NCBI GenBank assembly: GCA_022711355.1
Contig: JAKLFE010000001.1
Coordinates: forward strand, 124,001 to 188,000
From: Spirochaetota bacterium
GTDB taxonomy: Bacteria > Spirochaetota > Spirochaetia > Treponematales > Rectinemataceae
DNA: 64,000 nucleotides
Reading direction: 5' to 3'
The notes below the pieces were generated by a model. It was given only the letters and a program-made list of their open reading frames with translations, made no database searches and was not told the DNA's origin. Below are positions 57,499 through 64,000 of the stretch, in pieces. Each line of letters opens with the position of its first letter. Position 1 is the stretch's first letter. The position numbers and the translations under genes are program-made.

Positions 57499-57579
57499 AT
57501 GAGCGAAGCGAATCGAACGACTTCGTCGCCGCCAAGCGTCACCGACGCTTGGCGCGGTATGGGCGGCATGGGCTACTAA
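57499..57579 (+). CDS. Possible micro-ORF ending in a GroEL-like tail (second)
   Basis: An ATG-initiated frame of 26 codons starts MSEANRTTSSPPSV and ends RGMGGMGY. AAGG lies eight bases upstream. A 9-bp hairpin (CCAAGCGTC/GACGCTTGG) is embedded in its middle. It could be a small peptide gene or a remnant of a groEL copy. Confidence 0.3.
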   Translation: MSEANRTTSSPPSVTDAWRGMGGMGY

Positions 57580-57605
57580 GCCTTCCCAAATCCCACTGTT
57601 TATCC

Positions 57606-57633
57606 GAAAGGCGCCCGCGAGGGCGTCTTTCTT
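57606..57633 (+). terminator. Third terminator of the groEL-tail tract
   Basis: An 11-pair stem (GAAAGGCGCCC/GGGCGTCTTTC, one G-T pair) with loop GCGA is followed by TT. It lies 27 bases after the third tail's TAA. Confidence 0.85.
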
Positions 57634-57647
57634 GTATCCGCCCGAAA

Positions 57648-57683
57648 CGGAAAGACCCGCGCGGGGCTATCTTTCGGAGTGAA
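57648..57683 (-). terminator. Probable terminator of the Cys-motif membrane protein gene
   Basis: On the minus strand GAAAGA-TAGC-CCCGCGCGGG-TCTTTC forms a stem with a GC core and A/T flanks, about 40 bases after the stop codon of the gene at 57721. Confidence 0.6.
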
Positions 57684-57720
57684 ACCAGCCGCGCGCATCG
57701 GAACGACGCGCTCGGCTCGC

Positions 57721-58533
57721 TCAGTACTTCGGCTTCCGGGTAGAGACCGTGCCGTCCCTCGCAAGAACCTCGATCACCTCGTCGAGCCTGTCCTGGTCGT
57801 AGAAGTTCGCGTGATGGGCAGAGGTGACGGAAGTCGCGGTCTCGACGTGCTTGAGAGGGCACCAGCTCGACTCGATCTGCTCGAGATTCCCTGCTAGGGA
57901 ATGCGCGTAGATTTTCGCGCCGCGGACAAGCCAACGCATGACGGGAGAATGGGCGCCTGCGTAATTCGCGGCCTTGAGCTCCCTGCGGATATCGCCCAAC
58001 TTGACGATATGCATGCCCAGGAAAAACGCGATGACGACGAAGAGCATCTTGCTCAGGATGAAGCTGAAAAAGAGGAACACCGCAAGGCAAAGCGCATAGA
58101 GGGCGACGACGATCTTGGCGAGGGAATCGCCCTTCCTGAAATCGGCACGGGCGAGCTCGTCGAGCTCGTCGTTCCACATCATGGCAGTTCCGTTCGCGTA
58201 CGCGCAAAACTGGCAGTTGAGCTTGTCGAAAGCCCGCATGCGGTTCACCTTGCCCCGGTCAAAGAGCATGTAATCGCGAACCTTGAACCGCTTGAGGTCG
58301 AAAAGGGGCGCGAGCATTGCCCGATAGAGGACGACGATGACCGTCAAGTGGAGCATGACGAACTCGAAAACGCTCAGATACTGAAGGAATCCCCCGAAAA
58401 GCGTACGCAGAAAACCGATCCGCTTTGCATGGGTCCAGAAAATGGACGCCGCGATGTGCGGCCGCTTTACGGGTTTTCCCGCCTTGCCCGGGAAAGGCTC
58501 ATTAGTTTGTCCCTGTATAGCGCCGTCTTTCAT
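57721..58533 (-). CDS. Membrane protein of unknown function with CxxC and WCPxKH motifs
   Basis: A 270-residue protein. Residues ~35-75 contain hydrophobic segments (YLSVFEFVMLHLTVIVVLYRAML), then KLNCQFCAYANGTAMMWNDELDELAR (~105-130), two more membrane segments (~140-175: IVVALYALCLAVFLFFSFIL, LFVVIAFFLGMHIV) and LEQIESSWCPLKHVE near residue 225. The motifs LNCxxCxYANG and WCPxKH recall a conserved uncharacterised bacterial family I have seen, with no known function. The ATG at 58533 has AAGGAG six bases upstream; a GTG at 58575 is an alternative. Base composition is clearly less GC-rich than its neighbours, suggesting later acquisition. Confidence 0.8.
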   Translation of the reverse strand: MKDGAIQGQTNEPFPGKAGKPVKRPHIAASIFWTHAKRIGFLRTLFGGFLQYLSVFEFVMLHLTVIVVLYRAMLAPLFDLKRFKVRDYMLFDRGKVNRMRAFDKLNCQFCAYANGTAMMWNDELDELARADFRKGDSLAKIVVALYALCLAVFLFFSFILSKMLFVVIAFFLGMHIVKLGDIRRELKAANYAGAHSPVMRWLVRGAKIYAHSLAGNLEQIESSWCPLKHVETATSVTSAHHANFYDQDRLDEVIEVLARDGTVSTRKPKY

Positions 58534-58592
58534 TTCATCTCCTTGAAGCTTCGCCTCAAAAAGGCTCGTTGGCACAATGCCTTTTAGCGATG

Positions 58593-58598
58593 AGTATA
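58593..58598 (-). promoter_or_regulatory. -10 box for the Cys-motif membrane protein gene
   Basis: TATACT on the minus strand, about 60 bases before the chosen ATG; no clear -35 partner. Confidence 0.35.
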
Positions 58599-58666
58599 CC
58601 AGATACTGCGCGTGAGCAGTGATAGTAAATCATAGCTGCCCGTTGCCCCCGTGCAGCCCGTCGCGG

Positions 58667-60010
58667 CTAGACGCGGCGCTCGCGCTTGGCTGCGAAATAG
58701 GCTTCCACAAGGCGCCCCGAGAGGAGGCCCGGCCGAGCGACGACGACGCGGGCGCCGCGGCGCTGAAGGCGGCTCCTCGCCGCCTCGCGGCCTGCGATGA
58801 GCTCGACGGCCGCCGCCGTCCTGTAGGTCGCGGCCTCGGATTCGCAGGAGGAGGCCCCCGTCGCCGCGGCCTCGAGTCCGGCGTCGCTCAAGAAGACGAC
58901 CGTCGTCGCGTGCCTGCCCGAGAGGGAGGAGACCGCTTCCTCGAGGTTGGCGAGGGGGGCCGTCTCCGAAACCTCTGTCAAGAAGACGACGAGGCTGCGC
59001 TTGGTCAGCGTCCTCCTGAGGCGAGCGGCTGCGGCGGCGTAGTCGGGGTCGACGATCGCCGCGTCGAGGCGGGCCGCGAAGGCCGCGGCGCGGCGCAGCG
59101 AGGAGGGGCCCCTGAGCTCGGGCAGCTCGGCAAGGACCTTGTCCGAGAAAGCCAGTGCCCTGATGGAGTCGCCCCTGCGGAGCGCCGCCTGGGCGAGGAC
59201 GAGGAGGGCGTCGGCGGCCTCGTCCATCGCCGAGCGGCCGCCCTTCTCGGCGCGCATGAGCCTCCCGCAGTCGATCGCGAGGGCGATGGAAGCGCTGCCC
59301 TCCTCGACCCGGAGCCGCGAGACGGGGCGGCCCACGCGGGTTGAGGCCTTCCAGTCTATCGATCCCGAGTCCTCGCCTCTCGCGTAGTCGCGCAGGGAAT
59401 AGAAATCGCTGCCCTGGCCGAGGGAAGCGGCCGGCGAGTCGCCCTGGGACTTCGAGACGCGCGCGACCGCCGCCGTGACGGCCTTGCGGGGGGCGGCGGG
59501 TCGAACGAAGATGCCGAGGCCGAGGACTCCGGTCCCGGCGAAGCGCAGGAATCCGAGCTTCCCGGGCGCCGACCAGCGCAGGGACTCGACCCGAGCCGGG
59601 CCGCGGCGCTCAGGGAGGATGGGGAGGGCCAGCTCCGCGATTCCTCCCGCGGGCGCGAGGACCCTCCTCGACTTCCCGCCTCGGAGGCGGAAGTCGAGGT
59701 CGAGGTCGGCTTCGATCTCGAGGCTCTCGTCGCCCTCATTCTCGACGCGGACGAGGAGATCTTCCTCGACGCCCTCCACGAGGAGGGCGGTTTCCTTTGC
59801 CGCGAAGCGCGGTCGGGGCCGCGACAGGAAGAGGCCCGTTTCCAGAGCGGCAGCCCCGACGAGGATGGCGTCGGCCGCGAAGGCGACGGCCCGGGAGGGC
59901 GCCCAGAGGAGGCCCAGGACCGAGAGGGCGAGGGCGGCGGCGGCGGCGTAGATCAGGCGCCGCTCCGGGATCGGGACGAGGCGGGGAAAGCCGCGTCCGG
60001 AATCGCTCAA
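58667..60010 (-). CDS. DUF58 (vWA-like) protein
   Basis: A 447-residue protein with two N-terminal membrane segments (~18-38 and ~42-60), a beta-rich ~120-residue region, and the DUF58 signature SLRDYARGEDSGSIDWKASTRVGRPVSRLRVEEGS followed by a von Willebrand A-like fold (ALAIDCGRLM...VFLTEVSETAPL). The usual MIDAS DxSxS reads DCGRL here, so the metal site appears lost. It starts with TTG at 60010 overlapping the moxR stop (TTGA). DUF58 proteins accompany MoxR ATPases as likely substrates or adaptors. Confidence 0.9.
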   Translation of the reverse strand: MSDSGRGFPRLVPIPERRLIYAAAAALALSVLGLLWAPSRAVAFAADAILVGAAALETGLFLSRPRPRFAAKETALLVEGVEEDLLVRVENEGDESLEIEADLDLDFRLRGGKSRRVLAPAGGIAELALPILPERRGPARVESLRWSAPGKLGFLRFAGTGVLGLGIFVRPAAPRKAVTAAVARVSKSQGDSPAASLGQGSDFYSLRDYARGEDSGSIDWKASTRVGRPVSRLRVEEGSASIALAIDCGRLMRAEKGGRSAMDEAADALLVLAQAALRRGDSIRALAFSDKVLAELPELRGPSSLRRAAAFAARLDAAIVDPDYAAAAARLRRTLTKRSLVVFLTEVSETAPLANLEEAVSSLSGRHATTVVFLSDAGLEAAATGASSCESEAATYRTAAAVELIAGREAARSRLQRRGARVVVARPGLLSGRLVEAYFAAKRERRV

Positions 60011-60972
60011 CGCGGCACCTCGGTTCTCTCGAGGATGGCCGCGACGACCTTGGCTCCCGAGAGCCCCTCGAGCTCGGCTTCCGGCGAGGGCATGATCCTG
60101 TGGCCGATGATCGAGGGGGCCACGGACTTCACGTCGTCGGGGGTCGCGAAGGCCCGGCCCCGCGAGGCGGCCGCGACCCGCAGCGCGGCGAGGAGGGACA
60201 CGCCGCCGCGCGGAGAGCAGCCGAGCTCCACGCCCGGATAGGCGCGGGTCGCTCGGACGAGGCGGATTACATAGGCAAGCAAAGCCTCGTCGACCGCTAC
60301 GCCCCGCGCGGTCTCGCGCAGCGACTCGAGCTCCCCGCTCTCCGCGACGCGGGGGACGGGCCCGGTGTCCAGGCGATCGGCCCGGTAGCCGGCACATACC
60401 GCTGCGAGGAGCTCGAGCTCGGACGCCTCCTCGGGATAGCCGATGTCGAGTTTGACGAGGAAGCGGTCGACCTCAGCCTCGGGGAGGCGGTAGGTGCCCT
60501 CCATCTCGATGGGATTCTGCGTCGCGACGACGAAGAAGCCGGGACCAAGATTCGTGGTCGAGCCGTCTATCGAGACTCGGCGCTCCTGCATCGCCTCGAG
60601 GAGGGCCGCCTGGGTCTTGGCGGGCGCGCGGTTCACCTCGTCGGCGAGGAGGATGTCCGTGAACACGGGACCCCGCTTGAGCGCGAACTTGCCCGAAGCT
60701 GCGTCGTAAACGGTCGTGCCAACGATGTCCGCCGGCATGAGGTCGGGCGTAAACTGGACGCGGGTGCAGGCCGCGCCGAAGGCGACGCCGAGCGAGGAGG
60801 CGAGGAGGGTCTTGCCCGTGCCCGGCGGACCCTCGACGAGGGCGTGCCCCCCGGCGAAGAAGGCGGTGAGGAGCCCCTCGATGACCCTGTCCTGTCCCTT
60901 GACGACGTTGCCGATGCCGCGCCGCGCCGCCTCGAAGACGGAGGCGAAGCGCTCGATCCGATCAAGCTCCAT
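60007..60972 (-). CDS. MoxR-family AAA+ ATPase
   Basis: A 321-residue AAA_3 ATPase: Walker A EGPPGTGKTLLA near residue 50, Walker B ILLADEVNRAPAKTQAALLEAM, sensor 1 VVATQNPIEMEGTYRLPEAEVDRF, and the C-terminal lid (AFATPDDVKSVAPSIIGHRI). MoxR proteins act as chaperones that remodel or insert metal into vWA-domain partners. ATG 60972 with AAAGGA upstream is preferred; ATG 60999 is also in frame. It overlaps the DUF4350 gene upstream by 11 bases and the DUF58 gene downstream. Confidence 0.95.
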   Translation of the reverse strand: MELDRIERFASVFEAARRGIGNVVKGQDRVIEGLLTAFFAGGHALVEGPPGTGKTLLASSLGVAFGAACTRVQFTPDLMPADIVGTTVYDAASGKFALKRGPVFTDILLADEVNRAPAKTQAALLEAMQERRVSIDGSTTNLGPGFFVVATQNPIEMEGTYRLPEAEVDRFLVKLDIGYPEEASELELLAAVCAGYRADRLDTGPVPRVAESGELESLRETARGVAVDEALLAYVIRLVRATRAYPGVELGCSPRGGVSLLAALRVAAASRGRAFATPDDVKSVAPSIIGHRIMPSPEAELEGLSGAKVVAAILERTEVPR

Positions 60973-62104
60973 GGGATGCGTCCTTTCCTTTCGCGACATC
61001 GGCGCCGAGGCGCTCGAGTATGTCCTGCCTCCTCGCCTCCCTCTCCGCTATGCTGCGTCGGCGGGAGGAGGAGGAAGAGCGGCTGAGGCTTAGAATTTCC
61101 TTTTCTTCGATGCCGAGGCTCGCTGAGACGAGAGAAGCGAGCTTCGCTTCCTCCTCGCCCGAGCTCCCGCCGCGCGGGAGGGAGAATAGCCCGCGAAGGG
61201 CCGACGCGAAGCGGCCCGCGAGTATCTCGTCGGCCGCCTCCGCTGCGTCGGCCTTCCGGTAGAAATCGCCTACGGCCTCGACGGTCCGCAGGCTTGTGGG
61301 CAATTCAGGCGGCGCGGGGGCCCGCCTTCCCTCCCGCCGCAGTGAAGAGGCGGCCACCGCGAGGAGAGCGAGGAGGAGGGCCTGGACCGCGACGGGGAAT
61401 ACCCGTGGCATCGATAGGGCTCGGGCGATGATCGACCTGCTGTCGCCGCCTATTCTCCCCTCGATCGCCACCTTCCCTTCCCAGGAGGGAGAGGCCAGGG
61501 CGTTGATCAAGGCCGCCCTCCCCGGGTCGAGGCATTCGTCCTCGGAGAAGAGCTCGTCGTCGGCGAAAAGGATGAGGCGGCCACCGCCTTCCTCGGCGCT
61601 GAAGGCGTAGACGCCCTTGGAATTCCAGATAAGGGGCCTGGCCCTATCGGGCAAGCCTTCGCGCGGGAATACTGAGCCTATGGAGAGGGTTACTTCGCCC
61701 GCCGCCTCGACAAGCTCCTTCGCGAGGGTCTGACCCCCGTTGGCCTCGGCCGAGGCCGGGGCTTCGAGCTCGAATTCGTCCCATTCCCGGCCGGCCGCGA
61801 TCACCCGGCCTCCAGCTGCGAGGACGGCCTCGGCCTCAGTGTAGCCGAGGTCCGCGACCTCCTCCTCGTCCTTTTCGCTCGAGCCCGTCTCGAGCGGCAG
61901 GAGGACGAGAAGGCTCTTCTCGCTCGGCTCCACGATCGAGCTTTCGAGCTTGTAGCCGAGATCGGAGAGGAGGCGGTAGAAGGCCTCGTGGCGGGGGCTC
62001 CAGTCGCTCCTCGCGCCGCCACCGAGCCCTAGGACGAGGACGATGCCGAGGAGGAGGGCGGCGCCGAGGGCGCCGAAGAGGAGCTGGCGGCCGCTTGGGC
62101 TCAC
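60962..62104 (-). CDS. DUF4350-type membrane protein
   Basis: A 380-residue protein with an N-terminal membrane segment (LLFGALGAALLLGIVLVLGL), a ~210-residue extracytoplasmic region beginning HEAFYRLLSDLGYKLESSIVEPSEKSLLVLLPLE and containing GGRLILFADDELFSEDECLDPGRAALINAL, a second membrane segment (FPVAVQALLLALLAVAASSL) and a cytoplasmic tail with a Ser run. This matches DUF4350 proteins of MoxR clusters. It starts with GTG at 62104 overlapping the DUF4129 stop (GTGA). Confidence 0.82.
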   Translation of the reverse strand: MSPSGRQLLFGALGAALLLGIVLVLGLGGGARSDWSPRHEAFYRLLSDLGYKLESSIVEPSEKSLLVLLPLETGSSEKDEEEVADLGYTEAEAVLAAGGRVIAAGREWDEFELEAPASAEANGGQTLAKELVEAAGEVTLSIGSVFPREGLPDRARPLIWNSKGVYAFSAEEGGGRLILFADDELFSEDECLDPGRAALINALASPSWEGKVAIEGRIGGDSRSIIARALSMPRVFPVAVQALLLALLAVAASSLRREGRRAPAPPELPTSLRTVEAVGDFYRKADAAEAADEILAGRFASALRGLFSLPRGGSSGEEEAKLASLVSASLGIEEKEILSLSRSSSSSRRRSIAEREARRQDILERLGADVAKGKDASHGA

Positions 62105-62691
62105 GAGAGGGCCTCCTTCATCGCCTCGTAGTCCTCGACCGCTCGAGACCAGTCGTCGTCGGTCGCCCTGTCGCCGCCGAAGCATAGGCGCTCTGTCTTC
62201 GCCGCGAGGGAGGAGAAGGCCGAGCGCGCCTCGCTCGTGAGGACGAGGGCTATCTCGCCGTTGCACTTGCAGCCGCACGGTCGCCCCAGGCCGCGCTCTT
62301 CCGCGAGGGCGACGCTCGCCCTGTGGAGGGCGAGTATCGCGAGAGCTGCCTCCCCCGATTCGGCGAGGCGCGCCGCCTCGTCCCTCCGAACCGCCGAGCC
62401 CTTCTCGATCTCGGCGGCGGGCGCAGCCGGAGCTTCCGCCTCGTGCTTTTTCCTGCGCTTCGTACCTCGCGTGCCCGCGAGGATCGGCAGGACGAGGGCG
62501 GCTAGGGCGATGAGGGCGAGGGCGGCGATCACGAGTATCACGGCCCAGTCGGGAAGCTTGAAGCCCCAGTTTGCCAGGGACTCGCCCGAATCTAGGGCCT
62601 TGTTCCTCTCCGCGAATAGGCGCAGGGCGGTCTTTCGCGCCGCTTCTGCGCCCGGGGCCGCGGTCGCGGCGAGGTATGCCGCGTGTCTCAT
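62101..62691 (-). CDS. DUF4129-type membrane protein
   Basis: A 196-residue protein with one membrane segment near 50-72 (AVILVIAALALIALAALVLPIL) and a C-terminal soluble region (LAESGEAALAILALHRASVALAEERGL...ALVLTSEARSAFSSLAAKTERLCFGG...DWSRAVEDYEAM) that fits DUF4129, usually found next to MoxR and DUF4350. Odd is an inserted Cys cluster CGCKCN near residue 150. It overlaps the SpoIIM-like gene by 4 bases. Confidence 0.75.
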   Translation of the reverse strand: MRHAAYLAATAAPGAEAARKTALRLFAERNKALDSGESLANWGFKLPDWAVILVIAALALIALAALVLPILAGTRGTKRRKKHEAEAPAAPAAEIEKGSAVRRDEAARLAESGEAALAILALHRASVALAEERGLGRPCGCKCNGEIALVLTSEARSAFSSLAAKTERLCFGGDRATDDDWSRAVEDYEAMKEALS

Positions 62692-63725
62692 TTCTGCACC
62701 GCCTGCCCTCCGGCCGTTAAGGACTTCGACCGCCTCCGCAGGCGCAACGGAAGGACAACGAAGTAGCCGAGCTCGAGGAGGAGGCAGGCGAAAGCCACGG
62801 CGAGCCTGGCGTCAAGGCCGATCCTCCTCGGCGAGAAGAGGCCTTCGATAAAGGCGGCTCCGACGGTGAGGATTACGTCAGCCGTGACGAGGGCGAGGAT
62901 ATCGTCGGTCCTTTCCTTCAGCGCTGCGGCGCGGCCCGCCCTGCCTCCCCGGAAGAGGGTCCAGCCGAGGAGGAGGCCGGCGGCGGCGGAGAGCACGAGG
63001 CCCGCGAGCTCAAAGACCGAGTGCGCAGCCATGAAAGTCCAGATCGACCGGCCGTGGCCCGAGGCCGAGACATAGCCGACGATGGCCCCCATCGAGAGGC
63101 CGTTCACGAGGACGACGACGAGGCTCCCGAGACCGAAGAAGGCGCCCAGCGCGAAGGAGAGGAAGCTCACCGTGACGTTGTTGCGGATGTACCAGGTGAC
63201 GGCCGCCGCCGAGCCCTCTGCCGCAGCCTCGCTTCCCGTGGCCTTCATGAAGGCCGGGTCGCTGTACATCTTGTCGAAGCTCGCGAGGGTTCCGCGGTCC
63301 ATGAGGGCGGCGGCCGTCGCCGGCTTAGCGGAGACGGCCGCGAATGAGAGCGTCCAGGAGGAGAGAAAGAGGATGGCGGCCACGAGGACGAAGGGCCAGG
63401 CCTTGGCCACGCGCGCGGGTACTTCGTTTAAGATCCAGTGCCCCACGGCGCCACGCTTGAGGGGCGGCAGGTCGTAAATGCGCGCATGGGCTTCCCCGAC
63501 GAGGGCGTTGAGGTATTCGACGATGTCCGGGGCGAGGCGCCGGGAACGCGCCGAGGCGAGGTCGGCGGAGGCGGAGCGGTAGAGGCGGACGAACTCCCTC
63601 GCTTCGTATCGCAGGGCGCGCGGCCCCTTCTTGCGCGTAGACTCGAGGAGGCTTCGGAGGCGACGCCATCGGGGGAGTCCCTCCCCGGCGAAGCGGCCGC
63701 TCGCAGTGCTAGGACGATTGTCCAC
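62688..63725 (-). CDS. SpoIIM-family (stage II sporulation protein M-like) membrane protein
   Basis: A 345-residue protein with a ~105-residue cytoplasmic N-terminal region (REFVRLYRSASADLASARSR) and about six membrane segments. The family signature is NNVTVSFLSFALGAFFGLGSLVVVLVNGLSMGAIVGYVSASG...FMAAHSVFELAGLVLSAAAGL. Outside sporulating bacteria such proteins occur with RDD and MoxR genes and have no settled function. It starts with GTG at 63725 behind GGAGGGC and overlaps the upstream RDD-like gene by 17 bases. Confidence 0.9.
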   Translation of the reverse strand: MDNRPSTASGRFAGEGLPRWRRLRSLLESTRKKGPRALRYEAREFVRLYRSASADLASARSRRLAPDIVEYLNALVGEAHARIYDLPPLKRGAVGHWILNEVPARVAKAWPFVLVAAILFLSSWTLSFAAVSAKPATAAALMDRGTLASFDKMYSDPAFMKATGSEAAAEGSAAAVTWYIRNNVTVSFLSFALGAFFGLGSLVVVLVNGLSMGAIVGYVSASGHGRSIWTFMAAHSVFELAGLVLSAAAGLLLGWTLFRGGRAGRAAALKERTDDILALVTADVILTVGAAFIEGLFSPRRIGLDARLAVAFACLLLELGYFVVLPLRLRRRSKSLTAGGQAVQK

Positions 63726-64000
63726 GGTACACGCCCTCCAAAAAGGCCACGGGGTCGGCGCCCGCCGCAGGAGCCTCGATGCCCAGCCGCTTCGCCGCCT
63801 TGGCTGCCAGGAGCTCGGCCGTCGCCCGCGCGCGAGGCGGTGGCATCGAGCCGCGCGAGGACAGGAAGCGGCGGATGATGTAAAGCTCCTCCTCGCCGAG
63901 GCTATTGCCGGGCGTGCAGACGATCGCCGCCGACCCGTATGGGGCCAGGGCGCCCAAGTCGGTCGCCGGCTCGGCGAGGACCTGCCTCGCGTCTTTTACG
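63709..64000 (-). CDS. Probable RDD-family protein, C-terminal part (runs off right edge)
   Basis: The frame is open from the window edge to a TAG at 63709. The visible 96 residues include VKDARQVLAEPATD, then EEELYIIRRFLSSRGSMPPPRARATAELLAAKAAKRLG. A cytoplasmic tail of this kind (RxFLxRR..LPP.AR..LA..LA) is typical of RDD proteins encoded just upstream of SpoIIM in MoxR clusters. The RDD membrane domain would be outside the window. Confidence 0.6.
   Translation of the reverse strand, partial: VKDARQVLAEPATDLGALAPYGSAAIVCTPGNSLGEEELYIIRRFLSSRGSMPPPRARATAELLAAKAAKRLGIEAPAAGADPVAFLEGVYRGQSS

Overview
This 64 kb window is very GC-rich (roughly 70% by eye) and almost fully coding, with many stop/start overlaps (ATGA, GTGA, TTGA). 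Organism: probably a free-living, motile, GC-rich Spirochaetota relative. This is an inference from content: two methyl-accepting chemotaxis proteins, PAS/GGDEF/EAL signalling, a BspA-type leucine-rich-repeat lipoprotein with a Listeria-Bacteroides-type repeat, PEGA-domain secreted protease, and an mgl sugar importer. No rRNA or tRNA gene is visible to settle it.

Layout. 1-93: start of a radical-SAM-like gene leaving the window on the minus strand. 144-7002: a complete plus-strand histidine operon, hisG-hisC-hisB-hisH-hisF-[hisA-hisI-hisE fusion]-hisD, preceded by a promoter, a His-rich leader peptide and a terminator/anti-terminator region. 7036-9457: a membrane protein and an M32 carboxypeptidase (minus). 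9724-12524: a TauE/SafE-like permease, an ornithine-cyclodeaminase-family enzyme and a YheO/DauR-like regulator behind a near-consensus promoter. 12502-14295: chemoreceptor. 14305-21768: dipeptide/oligopeptide ABC importer (SBP, two permeases, two ATPases) ending in a CocE/S15-type hydrolase, followed at 21885-25651 by a propeller-sensor histidine kinase and LuxR response regulator. 25814-26850: azlCD. 26868-28865: a PD40 propeller protein and an ECF-type sigma factor with a Cys-rich tail.

29027-37073: mglBAC-type galactose/glucose importer, and upstream of it a three-gene sensory operon (membrane-anchored sugar-binding-like protein, YesM-like kinase, YesN-like AraC regulator) that probably controls it. 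37215-40597: two cyclic-di-GMP genes, tail to tail. 40672-49339: a small unknown protein, a family-B DNA polymerase, an MFS transporter with a PatB/MalY aminotransferase, a second chemoreceptor and an M29 aminopeptidase. 49356-55318: pseudouridine synthase, BspA-like lipoprotein divergent from a LuxR regulator, another lipoprotein, a trypsin-like protease with two PEGA domains, and a MarR regulator with a 20-bp palindrome at its start.

55523-57633: groEL without groES, followed by an odd 450-bp tract in which the last codons of groEL plus a terminator recur twice more at constant spacing with different synonymous codons. 57721-58533: a membrane protein of unknown function with Cys motifs. 58667-64000: a tightly overlapping RDD-SpoIIM-DUF4129-DUF4350-MoxR-DUF58 operon running off the right edge.

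The strongest unusual signals are the his leader/attenuator, the HisA-HisI-HisE trifunctional fusion with a eukaryote-like HisA loop, the three groEL-tail/terminator modules, and recurring promoter placement that implies leaderless mRNAs.
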